A stretch of 54,260 nucleotides of DNA, from contig QIDH01000010.1 of NCBI GenBank assembly GCA_003229305.1, forward strand, positions 1-54,260, given 5' to 3'. The DNA is from Acidimicrobiia bacterium (GTDB lineage Bacteria > Actinomycetota > Acidimicrobiia > Spongiisociales > Spongiisociaceae). Shown in pieces: positions 41,134 through 49,540 of this stretch (position 1 is its first letter; each line of letters begins with the position of its first letter). The notes beneath the pieces are model-generated. The model was not told the origin of the DNA. It saw nothing but the letters and a program-made list of their open reading frames with translations, and did not search any database. The translations under genes and the position numbers were made by a program.

Positions 41134-43020
41134 TCAGGAATGCCCGGCCGGCGCGTGCGTTTCTTGGACAATTCCGTACAAGGTGTTGCGTCTGGCGGGC
41201 TGGCGCCCCGCCCCGATGATCAATCCCTCAAAGTCCTCGGCCGAAACTTCTTGGCCGTGCGAAGCCCCAGCCGCCCGGCTGATGGTCTCATTCATCAGAG
41301 TGCCACCCAGGTCATTGGCCCCTGCCTCGAGCAACTTCGCCCCTCCATCGAGGCCGAGCTTGACCCAAGAGGCCTGGATGTTGTCGATGAGGCCGTCGAA
41401 CGCCAAGCGTGCCACAGCGTGCATGAGAACGATCTCGTCCCAGGTCGGTCCTGGCCTGGACAGCCCCCTCAAGTAGATAGGGGCCCCCATGTGAACAAAC
41501 GGCAGCGGAACGATCTCGGTAAATCCGCCCGTTCGTCTCTGCACATTCCGGATGACCTCGAAGTGGTTCGCCCAAGACGTCGGGGAGTCGATGTGTCCGA
41601 ACATGATCGTAGCAGTCGAGCGCAACCCCAGCTCGTGGGCGGTGATCATGACCTCTGCCCACTCCGATGTCGTGATCTTGTCAGGACACAAGAAGCGCCT
41701 GACGTCGTCATCGAGAATTTCTGCAGCCGTTCCAGGAAGAGTGCCAAGGCCCGCAGCTTGGAGCATCGCCAGGAAATCCTTCACTGTCATGCCTAGTGTT
41801 TCGGCTCCTTGCCACACCTCGAGGGGGGTGAACCCATGCACGTGCATCTCTGGCACCGCACCCTTGATCCCCTCAACGACGTCCACGTAGAAATCGCCCG
41901 TGAAGTCAGGATGGATCCCGCCCTGCAAACAAACCTCGCTAGCACCGGCCTGCCACGCCTCAACCGACCTCGCGACAACGTCTTCGACAGACATCAGGTA
42001 TGGGTCGCCACGCAGATTGAGCGATTTGGGACCCTTTGAGAATGCGCAAAAACCGCATTTGAAGTAGCAGAGATTCGTATAGTTGATGTTGCGGTTCACG
42101 ACATAGGTGACCCGATCCCCCACTCGCCGCTTCCTGAGCTGATCGGCGGTCCAGGCGATTGCGTCCAGATCGTCTCCCCTCCCCCTGAACAGGGTCTCCA
42201 TCTCATCTCGAGTTGGGGCGGTGTCCGCAAGGGAGCGCTCCAAGATCGCTCTGATCTCAAGCGATGCTCCGCTGAGTTGCTGAGGCGCCTGGCCTTGGAC
42301 CCAAGCAGAGTCGAGCCATTGAGCCGAGACCCGCGAAGCCGGAATCGGGGGTGCTGCGTCTCGGCCGGGTGCCCATTCGTAATGGGGCCTCATAGCGCCT
42401 GATGCATCCGCCTGATTCAAGTAGGCAGCGAACTGCGTCGAATCGAATGTCGACCGAGCGGTATCAACTGTCACCGTGAGCGGCACAGCAGTTCGCTCGA
42501 TCAATGTGTGGTCTGAAAGAATATCGCGCAGCTCGCCGATCTGACTGGTCTCCCAGTCGCGCAATAGCAGGTCGGAGGCACCGCACCCAACCGCGTGGAC
42601 GGCGTCTTGCACAGTATCGACGAACACGGAGACCTCGATCTCGAGACCTGGCAAACTCGCCAATTCGGCCGCCTCGACCACATTGCTCCTGCGGGTTCGT
42701 AAATAGGACGCCTTGGATCTGGCGATGGCGTCGAGAACCTCGCTCCTCGACCCTTCGTCCATCACAGTGATCTGCCACCCACCAACTCCCCTCGAGGCCA
42801 GCTCGAGCGCTTCGGCGGGACTGGCGACCCAAGCGACAGGGTTGAGTGCTGATGCACCCACCGCCACGGGAAGGATTCCTCCTTTGAGGGTGGAAGCCAG
42901 TTGCACATCGGTCGGATCAACGAACTCGAGCGTTGAAGTGCCCTCTTTATGGCGAGTTCTGGCTGCGATCTCATTGATCTCCGCAGCGGGGCGAACCCGC
43001 AAGAACGTGATGCGACTCAT
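41134..43020 (-). CDS. cofH: CofH-like FO synthase subunit (radical SAM) with ~270-aa N-terminal extension
   Basis: NRNINYTNLCYFKCGFCAFSKGPKSLNLRGDPYLMSVEDVV; EVCLQGGIHPDFTGDFY; LPGTAAEILDDDVR. Confidence 0.92.
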   Translation of the reverse strand: MSRITFLRVRPAAEINEIAARTRHKEGTSTLEFVDPTDVQLASTLKGGILPVAVGASALNPVAWVASPAEALELASRGVGGWQITVMDEGSRSEVLDAIARSKASYLRTRRSNVVEAAELASLPGLEIEVSVFVDTVQDAVHAVGCGASDLLLRDWETSQIGELRDILSDHTLIERTAVPLTVTVDTARSTFDSTQFAAYLNQADASGAMRPHYEWAPGRDAAPPIPASRVSAQWLDSAWVQGQAPQQLSGASLEIRAILERSLADTAPTRDEMETLFRGRGDDLDAIAWTADQLRKRRVGDRVTYVVNRNINYTNLCYFKCGFCAFSKGPKSLNLRGDPYLMSVEDVVARSVEAWQAGASEVCLQGGIHPDFTGDFYVDVVEGIKGAVPEMHVHGFTPLEVWQGAETLGMTVKDFLAMLQAAGLGTLPGTAAEILDDDVRRFLCPDKITTSEWAEVMITAHELGLRSTATIMFGHIDSPTSWANHFEVIRNVQRRTGGFTEIVPLPFVHMGAPIYLRGLSRPGPTWDEIVLMHAVARLAFDGLIDNIQASWVKLGLDGGAKLLEAGANDLGGTLMNETISRAAGASHGQEVSAEDFEGLIIGAGRQPARRNTLYGIVQETHAPAGHS

Positions 43021-44255
43021 CTTGTGCCTCCTTGCTCATAGGCTTCCATAACGCCGCGCGGTGCGGTCTCAGGCCGACCACCTCCGACCGCGACGGGCTC
43101 TAGACGCGGACCGCTGCGGGCGTCTGGCTCAGGTGCAAAACCATTCGTGTCTGTCATGTTCTTGACCTTGGCAAGCATCGCGGGGTCCAACCAAGTTTCC
43201 GTGACGTATTCGGGGTAGACGGGCAGCCTGGCGGCGAGGTCGAAACCGGCGGATTCGGTTCGGCGCCTCAACTCGTCGAGATGTGGCCAGGGGGCTTCGG
43301 GATTGACCCAATCTATGGTCAGCGGTGAAACGCCTCCCCAATCGTTGATGCCTGCATCCAAATAGATCTCATAATTCTCGGTCAGATTCGGAGGAACCTG
43401 CACACTCATCTCTGGACCCATGAACCATCGTGTTATGGCCACCACTCTTGCGAACCATTGGGGAGTCGGTTCTGCCGATCGCCTCATTCTCGTGTCCGCC
43501 TTGGCTCGAAAATTCTGGACGATGACCTCCTGGATGTGGCCCCACCGATCGTCAAGGGCGGCCAGGGCGAGAATCGATTCGACGACTTCTTCGTTTGTTT
43601 CGCCGATCCCGACCAGGATGCCTGTAGTGAAAGGCACAGCAGCCGCCCCGGCCGCCTCGATGGTGCCTACCCGGACATTCGGATCCTTGTCAGGGCAATT
43701 GTGATGTGGCATGCCCGGCTCCATGAGGCGAGGCGAAATGTTCTCCAGCATCAGCCCGACAGAAGGGTTGGATGGACGTAGGGCGACCAGGTTCGCCTCG
43801 TTCATGATCCCAGGGTTGGCGTGAGGAAGGAGAGCGGTCTCAGAGTTGACGAGTTCCGTCATCTGGACCACATAGTCAAGGGTGGTGGCACAGCCTTGTG
43901 ACTCAAGGAACTCGGCAGCCTGTGGCCATTTGTCCTCAGGTCGATCACCGAGTGTGAACAGGGCCTCAGTGCACCCTGCCTCTTCGCCGGCCTTAGCGAT
44001 GGCGAGAACATCGTCTGGGGTCAGGTATTGCCCTCCATTTCCGGGAGGTTTGACGAAAGTGCAATAGGTACAGGTATCTCTGCACATGGTGGTCAGCGGG
44101 ACGAAAACCTTGGGACTGTAGGTGACGGTTCGTCCCCTACATTCGTCACGGAGACGTGTGGCCTCTGCAAACAGCCGACCAGAATCGACGTCTCCTGCGA
44201 GATAGGCGAGCGCGAGAGCGCGGTCTGGAGCTGGGTGATGCATGAGAACGGGCAC
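43017..44255 (-). CDS. cofG: CofG-like FO synthase subunit (7,8-didemethyl-8-hydroxy-5-deazariboflavin synthase)
   Basis: VTYSPKVFVPLTTMCRDTCTYCTFVKPPGNGGQYLTPDDVLAIAKAGEEAGCTEALFTLGDRPE; 4-bp overlap with cofH. Confidence 0.94.
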   Translation of the reverse strand: MPVLMHHPAPDRALALAYLAGDVDSGRLFAEATRLRDECRGRTVTYSPKVFVPLTTMCRDTCTYCTFVKPPGNGGQYLTPDDVLAIAKAGEEAGCTEALFTLGDRPEDKWPQAAEFLESQGCATTLDYVVQMTELVNSETALLPHANPGIMNEANLVALRPSNPSVGLMLENISPRLMEPGMPHHNCPDKDPNVRVGTIEAAGAAAVPFTTGILVGIGETNEEVVESILALAALDDRWGHIQEVIVQNFRAKADTRMRRSAEPTPQWFARVVAITRWFMGPEMSVQVPPNLTENYEIYLDAGINDWGGVSPLTIDWVNPEAPWPHLDELRRRTESAGFDLAARLPVYPEYVTETWLDPAMLAKVKNMTDTNGFAPEPDARSGPRLEPVAVGGGRPETAPRGVMEAYEQGGTR

Positions 44256-44369
44256 GATACCAGCCCGCCAAACTCACAGGAACAGCCGGAACGACAATCG
44301 AATAGTGACAAATCGAATTCCGGGGTACGGTGATACGACTAGGTCAACCAGCCCTTTGGAGAAGAAATC

Positions 44370-45383
44370 ATGCAACCTGTCGGACTCATGGGGTTCGGTC
44401 GAATAGGCCGCAACGTGTTTCGGCAACTCGATGCTCTCGCTGAGTACCGGGTTGGTGCCATCGTCGACGTCAACGAACCTGAAGCCCTCGCCTACCTGCT
44501 CAAGTACGACAGCATCTATGGTCGCTTCGATCGGTCTGTCGAGCTCGAAGGGTCAACGCTCATCGTCGAAAACCAACGAATCCCGATCATCAATGCCCGC
44601 GAACCGGGAGACGTCGACTGGTCTGAATTCGGAGTCGGCACAGTCGTTCAGGCAACCGGCAAATACCGGACGATGGATTGGTGCAGCAAACATCTCGAGA
44701 CCGGAGCCCAGCGAGTGATCCTCGCATCGACACCTGAGGATCCCAGCGATGTGCCCATTCTGATCAAAGGACTCAACGACGAAATCGTGACGTCGGACAC
44801 GAGGGTCGTCGCGATGGGCTCCAATACGACAAATGCCCTAGCTCCACTCTTGACCGTGCTCGACGGTGCATTCGGGCTCGAGCGCATGTTTTTCACCACC
44901 GTTCACGCCTTCACCAACAACCAGCGCCTTGCAGACGTGCCGAGCGCTGGATTTCGAATGAGCAGGGCCGCAGGGGAGAACATCATCCCGGCGCAAACGA
45001 ACTCGGCCGAGATTCTGGCCACTGTGCTGCCGCAGTTCGCCGGAAAGCTCTCCTCCATGGCCCTCAACGTGCCGGTCGAGAACGGCTCGACGATCGATTC
45101 TGTATCCGAATTCGCAAGGGATGTCACCGTAGGTGGTATCAACGAGGTGGTCGCTGCCGCCTCCGAAGGGCGATTCAAGGGCTTGCTCGATTACACGAAA
45201 GACCCGATCGTATCGTCCGATGTCAGGGGGGCTTCAGCGTCAGGAGTGTTCGACAGTCTCGCGACCCTGGTCATTGGAGAAACGATGGCAAAGACGATTG
45301 TCTGGTTCGACAACGGGTGGGGCTACTCCGCCCGGATCATCGAAACCCTTCGGCTCATGGACAGAATGGGGGCATCAGTATGA
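44370..45383 (+). CDS. GAPDH paralogue lacking the catalytic Cys (predicted pseudoenzyme)
   Basis: GLMGFGRIGRNVFRQLD; active-site motif reads MGSNTTNALAP instead of NASCTTNCLAP; TTVHAFTNNQ retained. Confidence 0.9.
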   Translation: MQPVGLMGFGRIGRNVFRQLDALAEYRVGAIVDVNEPEALAYLLKYDSIYGRFDRSVELEGSTLIVENQRIPIINAREPGDVDWSEFGVGTVVQATGKYRTMDWCSKHLETGAQRVILASTPEDPSDVPILIKGLNDEIVTSDTRVVAMGSNTTNALAPLLTVLDGAFGLERMFFTTVHAFTNNQRLADVPSAGFRMSRAAGENIIPAQTNSAEILATVLPQFAGKLSSMALNVPVENGSTIDSVSEFARDVTVGGINEVVAAASEGRFKGLLDYTKDPIVSSDVRGASASGVFDSLATLVIGETMAKTIVWFDNGWGYSARIIETLRLMDRMGASV

Positions 45384-46405
45384 GCGTGCGCGTTGCAATC
45401 AACGGCTTCGGGCGCATAGGGCGGGCCGTGTTTCGCATCATCATGGAGCGACCGGATTCTGGCCTCGACGTGGTGGCCATCAACGACCTTGCGGACGACG
45501 ACGTGCTGGCCTACCTGCTCAGATACGACACCGTGATGGGCCCTCTTGATCGCGAAGTGACTGTGGCTGATGGTGCGATGACAGTCGGTGGCCACAACGT
45601 AAAAATGTTGCGCGAGTCTGACCCCGCTGATCTTCCATGGGCTCAACTGGACGTGGACGTGGTCGTGGAGTCAACTGGCGTATTCAGAGATAGGGCCTCG
45701 CTCACTCGGCATCTCGATGCCGGCGCCAAGCGGGTTCTTTTGACCGTTCCATCGAAGGACGACGTGGACGCCACCGTTGTGCTGGGCGTCAACGACGACG
45801 ACCTCGATGCAAACGATCGCATCGTCTCCAACGCCTCATGCACCACCAACTGCCTTGCGCCTCTCGCCAAGGTCCTCGACGACGCGTTCGGGATCAAACG
45901 GGGCGTGATGACAACCGTTCACGCCTATACGAACGACCAGCGACTCGCTGATGTCCCACATGCTGATCTGCGCCGATCGCGGGCCGCCACAGAGAACATC
46001 ATCCCAACCACAACCGGGGCGGCCGCCGCGGTCGGCAAGGTGCTGCCCAACCTGGCGGGCAAGCTGGATGGCATGGCCATGCGGGTCCCGGTGCCAGATG
46101 GGTCGACCGTGGATCTGGTCGTAGAACTCGACTCCGATGTCGACACCGAACAAGTAAAGGCAGCAATTCGAGAGGCGGCAGCCGGCCCGATGCGCGGCAT
46201 CCTCCAGTATTCCGAGGAACCCCTGGTGTCGACGGACATCATCGGCAACCCACATTCCAGTATCTTCGACGCCGACTCCACCCAGGTTCTCGGCAAGAAC
46301 ATGGTGAAGGTGCTCTCTTGGTACGACAACGAATGGGGCTACTCGAACCGAGTCGTCGACCTCATCGAACGAATGGGCCAACTGGCGGACCCGACGTCTG
46401 CCTAG
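45380..46405 (+). CDS. gap: Glyceraldehyde-3-phosphate dehydrogenase (canonical)
   Basis: INGFGRIGRAVFRIIM; SNASCTTNCLAPLAKVLDDAFGIKRGVMTTVHAYTNDQ; ATGA overlap with the preceding paralogue. Confidence 0.97.
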   Translation: MSVRVAINGFGRIGRAVFRIIMERPDSGLDVVAINDLADDDVLAYLLRYDTVMGPLDREVTVADGAMTVGGHNVKMLRESDPADLPWAQLDVDVVVESTGVFRDRASLTRHLDAGAKRVLLTVPSKDDVDATVVLGVNDDDLDANDRIVSNASCTTNCLAPLAKVLDDAFGIKRGVMTTVHAYTNDQRLADVPHADLRRSRAATENIIPTTTGAAAAVGKVLPNLAGKLDGMAMRVPVPDGSTVDLVVELDSDVDTEQVKAAIREAAAGPMRGILQYSEEPLVSTDIIGNPHSSIFDADSTQVLGKNMVKVLSWYDNEWGYSNRVVDLIERMGQLADPTSA

Positions 46406-46439
46406 CGACCTCCTGACGTCGGACGGACCATGATCCTGC

Positions 46440-47012
46440 CTACCTGTAGACGGTTTCGCCTGCGTCTATCGCTTGTCTGACCTGGTAGGCGTCGTTGGCG
46501 TCGGCCAGGAATGGATAGGGGTCGATGGCGCTACCCCAGCGATGCAACTCGAAATGAGTGTGTGAAGGAGTGTTCTCGGCATTTCCCGAGTCGCCGACAT
46601 ATGCGATCACCTGACCGGCCTGGACGAAATCGCCAACCTCGAGACCTTCGGCGAACGCCCCAGACCAACCACCTCGCCCGTTGTCTGTGCCAGGTGCGTC
46701 ATCGTTGAGATGCAGGTAGAGCGTGGAGTACCCATCGGCGTGGCGAAGCTTGATGTTGTAGCCGGCCTTGGTGCCCCTACTCATCGAGACGACGAATCCG
46801 TCTGCCACCGCGACCACCTCGGTGCCTTTGGGCGAAAAGATGTCGCTGCCCTTGTGGGTGCGCTCTTTTGCATACACCCCGAAGTCGTCCGAAAACTCTG
46901 TTGTCACGCCCTGGTGTGGGAACACCATCTCGAGATCTTGGGTCGCTCCGGCGGGCAACGCGATGAGCAAGACAAGCGCGAGCGAAAGAGAGACGGGGAG
47001 CCGGCGGACCAT
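46440..47012 (-). CDS. Secreted M23-family peptidase
   Basis: Signal peptide MVRRLPVSLSLALVLLIALPAGA; THKGSDIFSPKGTEVVAVADGFV; YSTLYLHL; THTHFELHR-like motif PSHTHFELHR. Confidence 0.92.
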   Translation of the reverse strand: MVRRLPVSLSLALVLLIALPAGATQDLEMVFPHQGVTTEFSDDFGVYAKERTHKGSDIFSPKGTEVVAVADGFVVSMSRGTKAGYNIKLRHADGYSTLYLHLNDDAPGTDNGRGGWSGAFAEGLEVGDFVQAGQVIAYVGDSGNAENTPSHTHFELHRWGSAIDPYPFLADANDAYQVRQAIDAGETVYR

Positions 47013-47244
47013 ACAACAGACATCGGAACGCCCCTTGAAACCTTGAGTGATCGGCCGACAAGGACTCGGTCCGAACTAGAACCGCGTCCGGCAAGACCTT
47101 CGATTCAGAGCATGGGTTTGGCGGCCGTTCGGCGGCCGCCTGGCGACCCAGATGACCCCTGGTGGAAAACAGCCGCCGAGCGGGAAACACCAGGCCGAGC
47201 ATGGCTGCCGATCAGATCACCCAACGCTCCGGTAATCTAGGACG

Positions 47245-48114
47245 ATGCTGCGTGCCGGCCTCCTCGTTTTGACTCTGGTGATCGCGGCCTGCGCGGAGAT
47301 TTCTCCTCCTCTGGCCGATCCGCCCCCCAGCTCTACAAACCCCACCCTGTCCACCAGTCCAAGTACCTCCATACCGCCAACCACCGGATGCGAAGGAGGC
47401 GTGGAGGACTACGTCGACGCCGGGCCCATTGCGATAGTCGGACAGACAAGCAGTGACGCGGCGCAGATCTCGTCCCTCACGGTTTTCGACGTGGGCGTGT
47501 GCGAACGGTTTGAGGTTGCCCTCGTCACCGAGGGAGGCGCACCGGCCACATCGGCCCCGAGAACCACCGCAGAGATCTTCCCGGACTCTGGTCTCGTGAG
47601 GCTCAGGTTCTCTGGTGGGGTCGCCTCAACCGCGGTCACCGAATCACTGATCGAGAGCACCCTAGTCAGGCAGGCGTACGTAGTCAGGGGCCTGGACGGC
47701 TTGATGTTCGTCGACCTTCACCTGTCCGCATCTGTCGGGGCGCGGGCAATCGAATTGCGGAATCCGGCCAGGGTTGCAGTCGAGCTGCGTCCAGGTGGAG
47801 AACCGGTACAGGTAGGCGCGTCACTCGGCGCCAACGTCGTCGTAACCGACCCTGCCAGGCGAACGGTCGAATACCCAATTCTGGTGCGCGGCTATTCGAG
47901 AACCTTCGAGGCCACCGTGATGGCGAGGCTGTCGGCAGATGGATCAGCAATCGACGAATATTTTACGACCGCGGCCGATTGGACACAGACCTGGGGCGAA
48001 TTCGTCCTCGAGATACCTTCTGGACCTGGAGGCGACCTGAGTCTCTTGGTCGGCGAGGAGTCGGCGGAAGACGGAACGATTCGCGGCGTGACACTCGAAC
48101 TCAGCGCGGGTTGA
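47245..48114 (+). CDS. Lipoprotein with AMIN-like and Gmad2-like domains
   Basis: Lipobox-like LVLTLVIAAC; RLRFSGGVAS...VFVDLHL region; VEYPILVRGYSRTFEATVMARLSADGSAIDEYFTTAADWTQTWGEFVLEI. Confidence 0.75.
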   Translation: MLRAGLLVLTLVIAACAEISPPLADPPPSSTNPTLSTSPSTSIPPTTGCEGGVEDYVDAGPIAIVGQTSSDAAQISSLTVFDVGVCERFEVALVTEGGAPATSAPRTTAEIFPDSGLVRLRFSGGVASTAVTESLIESTLVRQAYVVRGLDGLMFVDLHLSASVGARAIELRNPARVAVELRPGGEPVQVGASLGANVVVTDPARRTVEYPILVRGYSRTFEATVMARLSADGSAIDEYFTTAADWTQTWGEFVLEIPSGPGGDLSLLVGEESAEDGTIRGVTLELSAG

Positions 48115-48664
48115 ACAAGCCTTCGAGCGGAACTATCTCGACCAGTCCCCTTCCGAGATCGACGACTGGAACCAGCTCGGTTACAAACGGAACCTGAACC
48201 TGCGAATCGCCTGCCACGTCGACGACCAAGCGGATCTGTGGTCCCATGATGACGTCGCTCACCAGCCCGATCTCGGTGCCGTCCACCCAGACTGCCAAGT
48301 CGCGTAACTCGTCTGGCCAGAACTCACCCTCGGCCAAAGTCCGTCGCTCCGATCGTTGGACCAGAAGAAGGGCGCCGATGAGGGCCTCAGCCCTGGCACG
48401 GTCGGTGACCCCGGCGAATTCAACCAGGAGCGCTCCCTTCGAATTCTCCCCAACCGAACTGATCACAAGGCGGGGTAGGTCCTTGCGATCGGTCAGCAAA
48501 CGCGCCTTGGGACGGAATCGGTCAGGATCGTCGGATTCCGAGACAACTACGCATGCCCCGTTCAGACCGTGAACCGAAGACACACGGCCCACGACCATCA
48601 GGTCGGAGGCAGGCCCGTCCTGGCGTTCCGGTCGACGCGATGGGCTTTGCGGTTCGTCAGACAT
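48101..48664 (-). CDS. rimM: Ribosome maturation factor RimM
   Basis: MVVGRVSSVHGLNGACVVVSESDDPDRF; EGEFWPDELRDLAVWV; VPFVTELVPVVDLGRGLVEIVPLEGL. Confidence 0.94.
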   Translation of the reverse strand: MSDEPQSPSRRPERQDGPASDLMVVGRVSSVHGLNGACVVVSESDDPDRFRPKARLLTDRKDLPRLVISSVGENSKGALLVEFAGVTDRARAEALIGALLLVQRSERRTLAEGEFWPDELRDLAVWVDGTEIGLVSDVIMGPQIRLVVDVAGDSQVQVPFVTELVPVVDLGRGLVEIVPLEGLFNPR

Positions 48665-48718
48665 CTGCCGCTGGCCGCATCTCGATCGGCCTGGTCAACC
48701 CAAGCGCGAGTCTGTCGT

Positions 48719-48967
48719 TCAGTCGATGAATTCCACGCCTGCGTTCAGGCCTTCTTCGTCGGCGGCCGCCTGGGCGATCGTGCGAATCGCTCTGGCCACG
48801 CGCCCTCGCCTACCGATGACCCTGCCCATGTCCTGAGAAGCAGTCTTGACTTCCGCCACCACATCGTCAGGGCCTTCTTGGACCATCGTGAGTTCGACCG
48901 ATTCGGCATCGTCAACAATCTGACCGACGACGTACCCAACTACTCGCTCAACAATCTCGCCGCTCAT
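48719..48967 (-). CDS. khpA: KH-domain RNA-binding protein (KhpA/YlqC-like)
   Basis: [34 protein letters not shown]. Confidence 0.92.
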   Translation of the reverse strand: MSGEIVERVVGYVVGQIVDDAESVELTMVQEGPDDVVAEVKTASQDMGRVIGRRGRVARAIRTIAQAAADEEGLNAGVEFID

Positions 48968-49536
48968 TTGGCATCCTCCGTGTCAGATTTGGCATCCGTT
49001 TCGGCGGCTGCAGACGTCTCCTCGCCGGCAGCGTTGGAATCGTCCGGCGCCGGCTCGGCCTCTTCGGCAGGTTCAGCTTGTGCTTCCGCAACGTCGGTGG
49101 TCTGCGCCGGCTCGGCCTCTTCGGCAGGTTCAGCTTGTGCTTCCGCAACGTCGGTGGTCTGCGCCGGCTCGGTTTCGATCGATGGCTCTGCCGCATCGGT
49201 CTTGGCCTCTTGCGCGTCTGGCACTGATTCTTCGGCCTCGACCGGGGCGGCGGCGGGAATCGTATAGACCTCGCCCTTGGCGACCCTGAACTTCGCCCAG
49301 GTCCCGTTGATCTCAAGCAGTTTCTTCGCCCGTTCGGTCGGCTGCGCTCCGGTTTGCAACCAATAAAGGGCCCGGTCGCCGTCGATTTCGATCAAGCTCG
49401 GATCTTGGCGCGGGTCATAGCGGCCGATCGATTCGATAATGCGCCCATCGCGGGGCGAGCGGGAGTCGGCAACGACAACCCTGTAGGTGGGTTGCTTCTT
49501 CTTGCCCATTCGCTTCAGACGGATCTTCACCGCCAT
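48964..49536 (-). CDS. rpsP: 30S ribosomal protein S16 with long acidic repeat tail
   Basis: [80 protein letters not shown] followed by an ~95-aa E/A/T-rich tail. Confidence 0.96.
   Translation of the reverse strand: MAVKIRLKRMGKKKQPTYRVVVADSRSPRDGRIIESIGRYDPRQDPSLIEIDGDRALYWLQTGAQPTERAKKLLEINGTWAKFRVAKGEVYTIPAAAPVEAEESVPDAQEAKTDAAEPSIETEPAQTTDVAEAQAEPAEEAEPAQTTDVAEAQAEPAEEAEPAPDDSNAAGEETSAAAETDAKSDTEDAK
49047..49172. repeat. Exact 57-bp in-frame tandem repeat (2 copies plus a partial third) in rpsP tail
   Basis: 49047-49103 and 49104-49160 identical; a third copy begins at 49161 (gcgccggctcgg). Confidence 0.95.
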
Positions 49537-49540
49537 GCGG

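Noticed and set aside
40750-41796. 348-aa plus-strand ORF over kinase/CofH junction
   Set aside because: Antisense to the histidine kinase and CofH, no domain signal.
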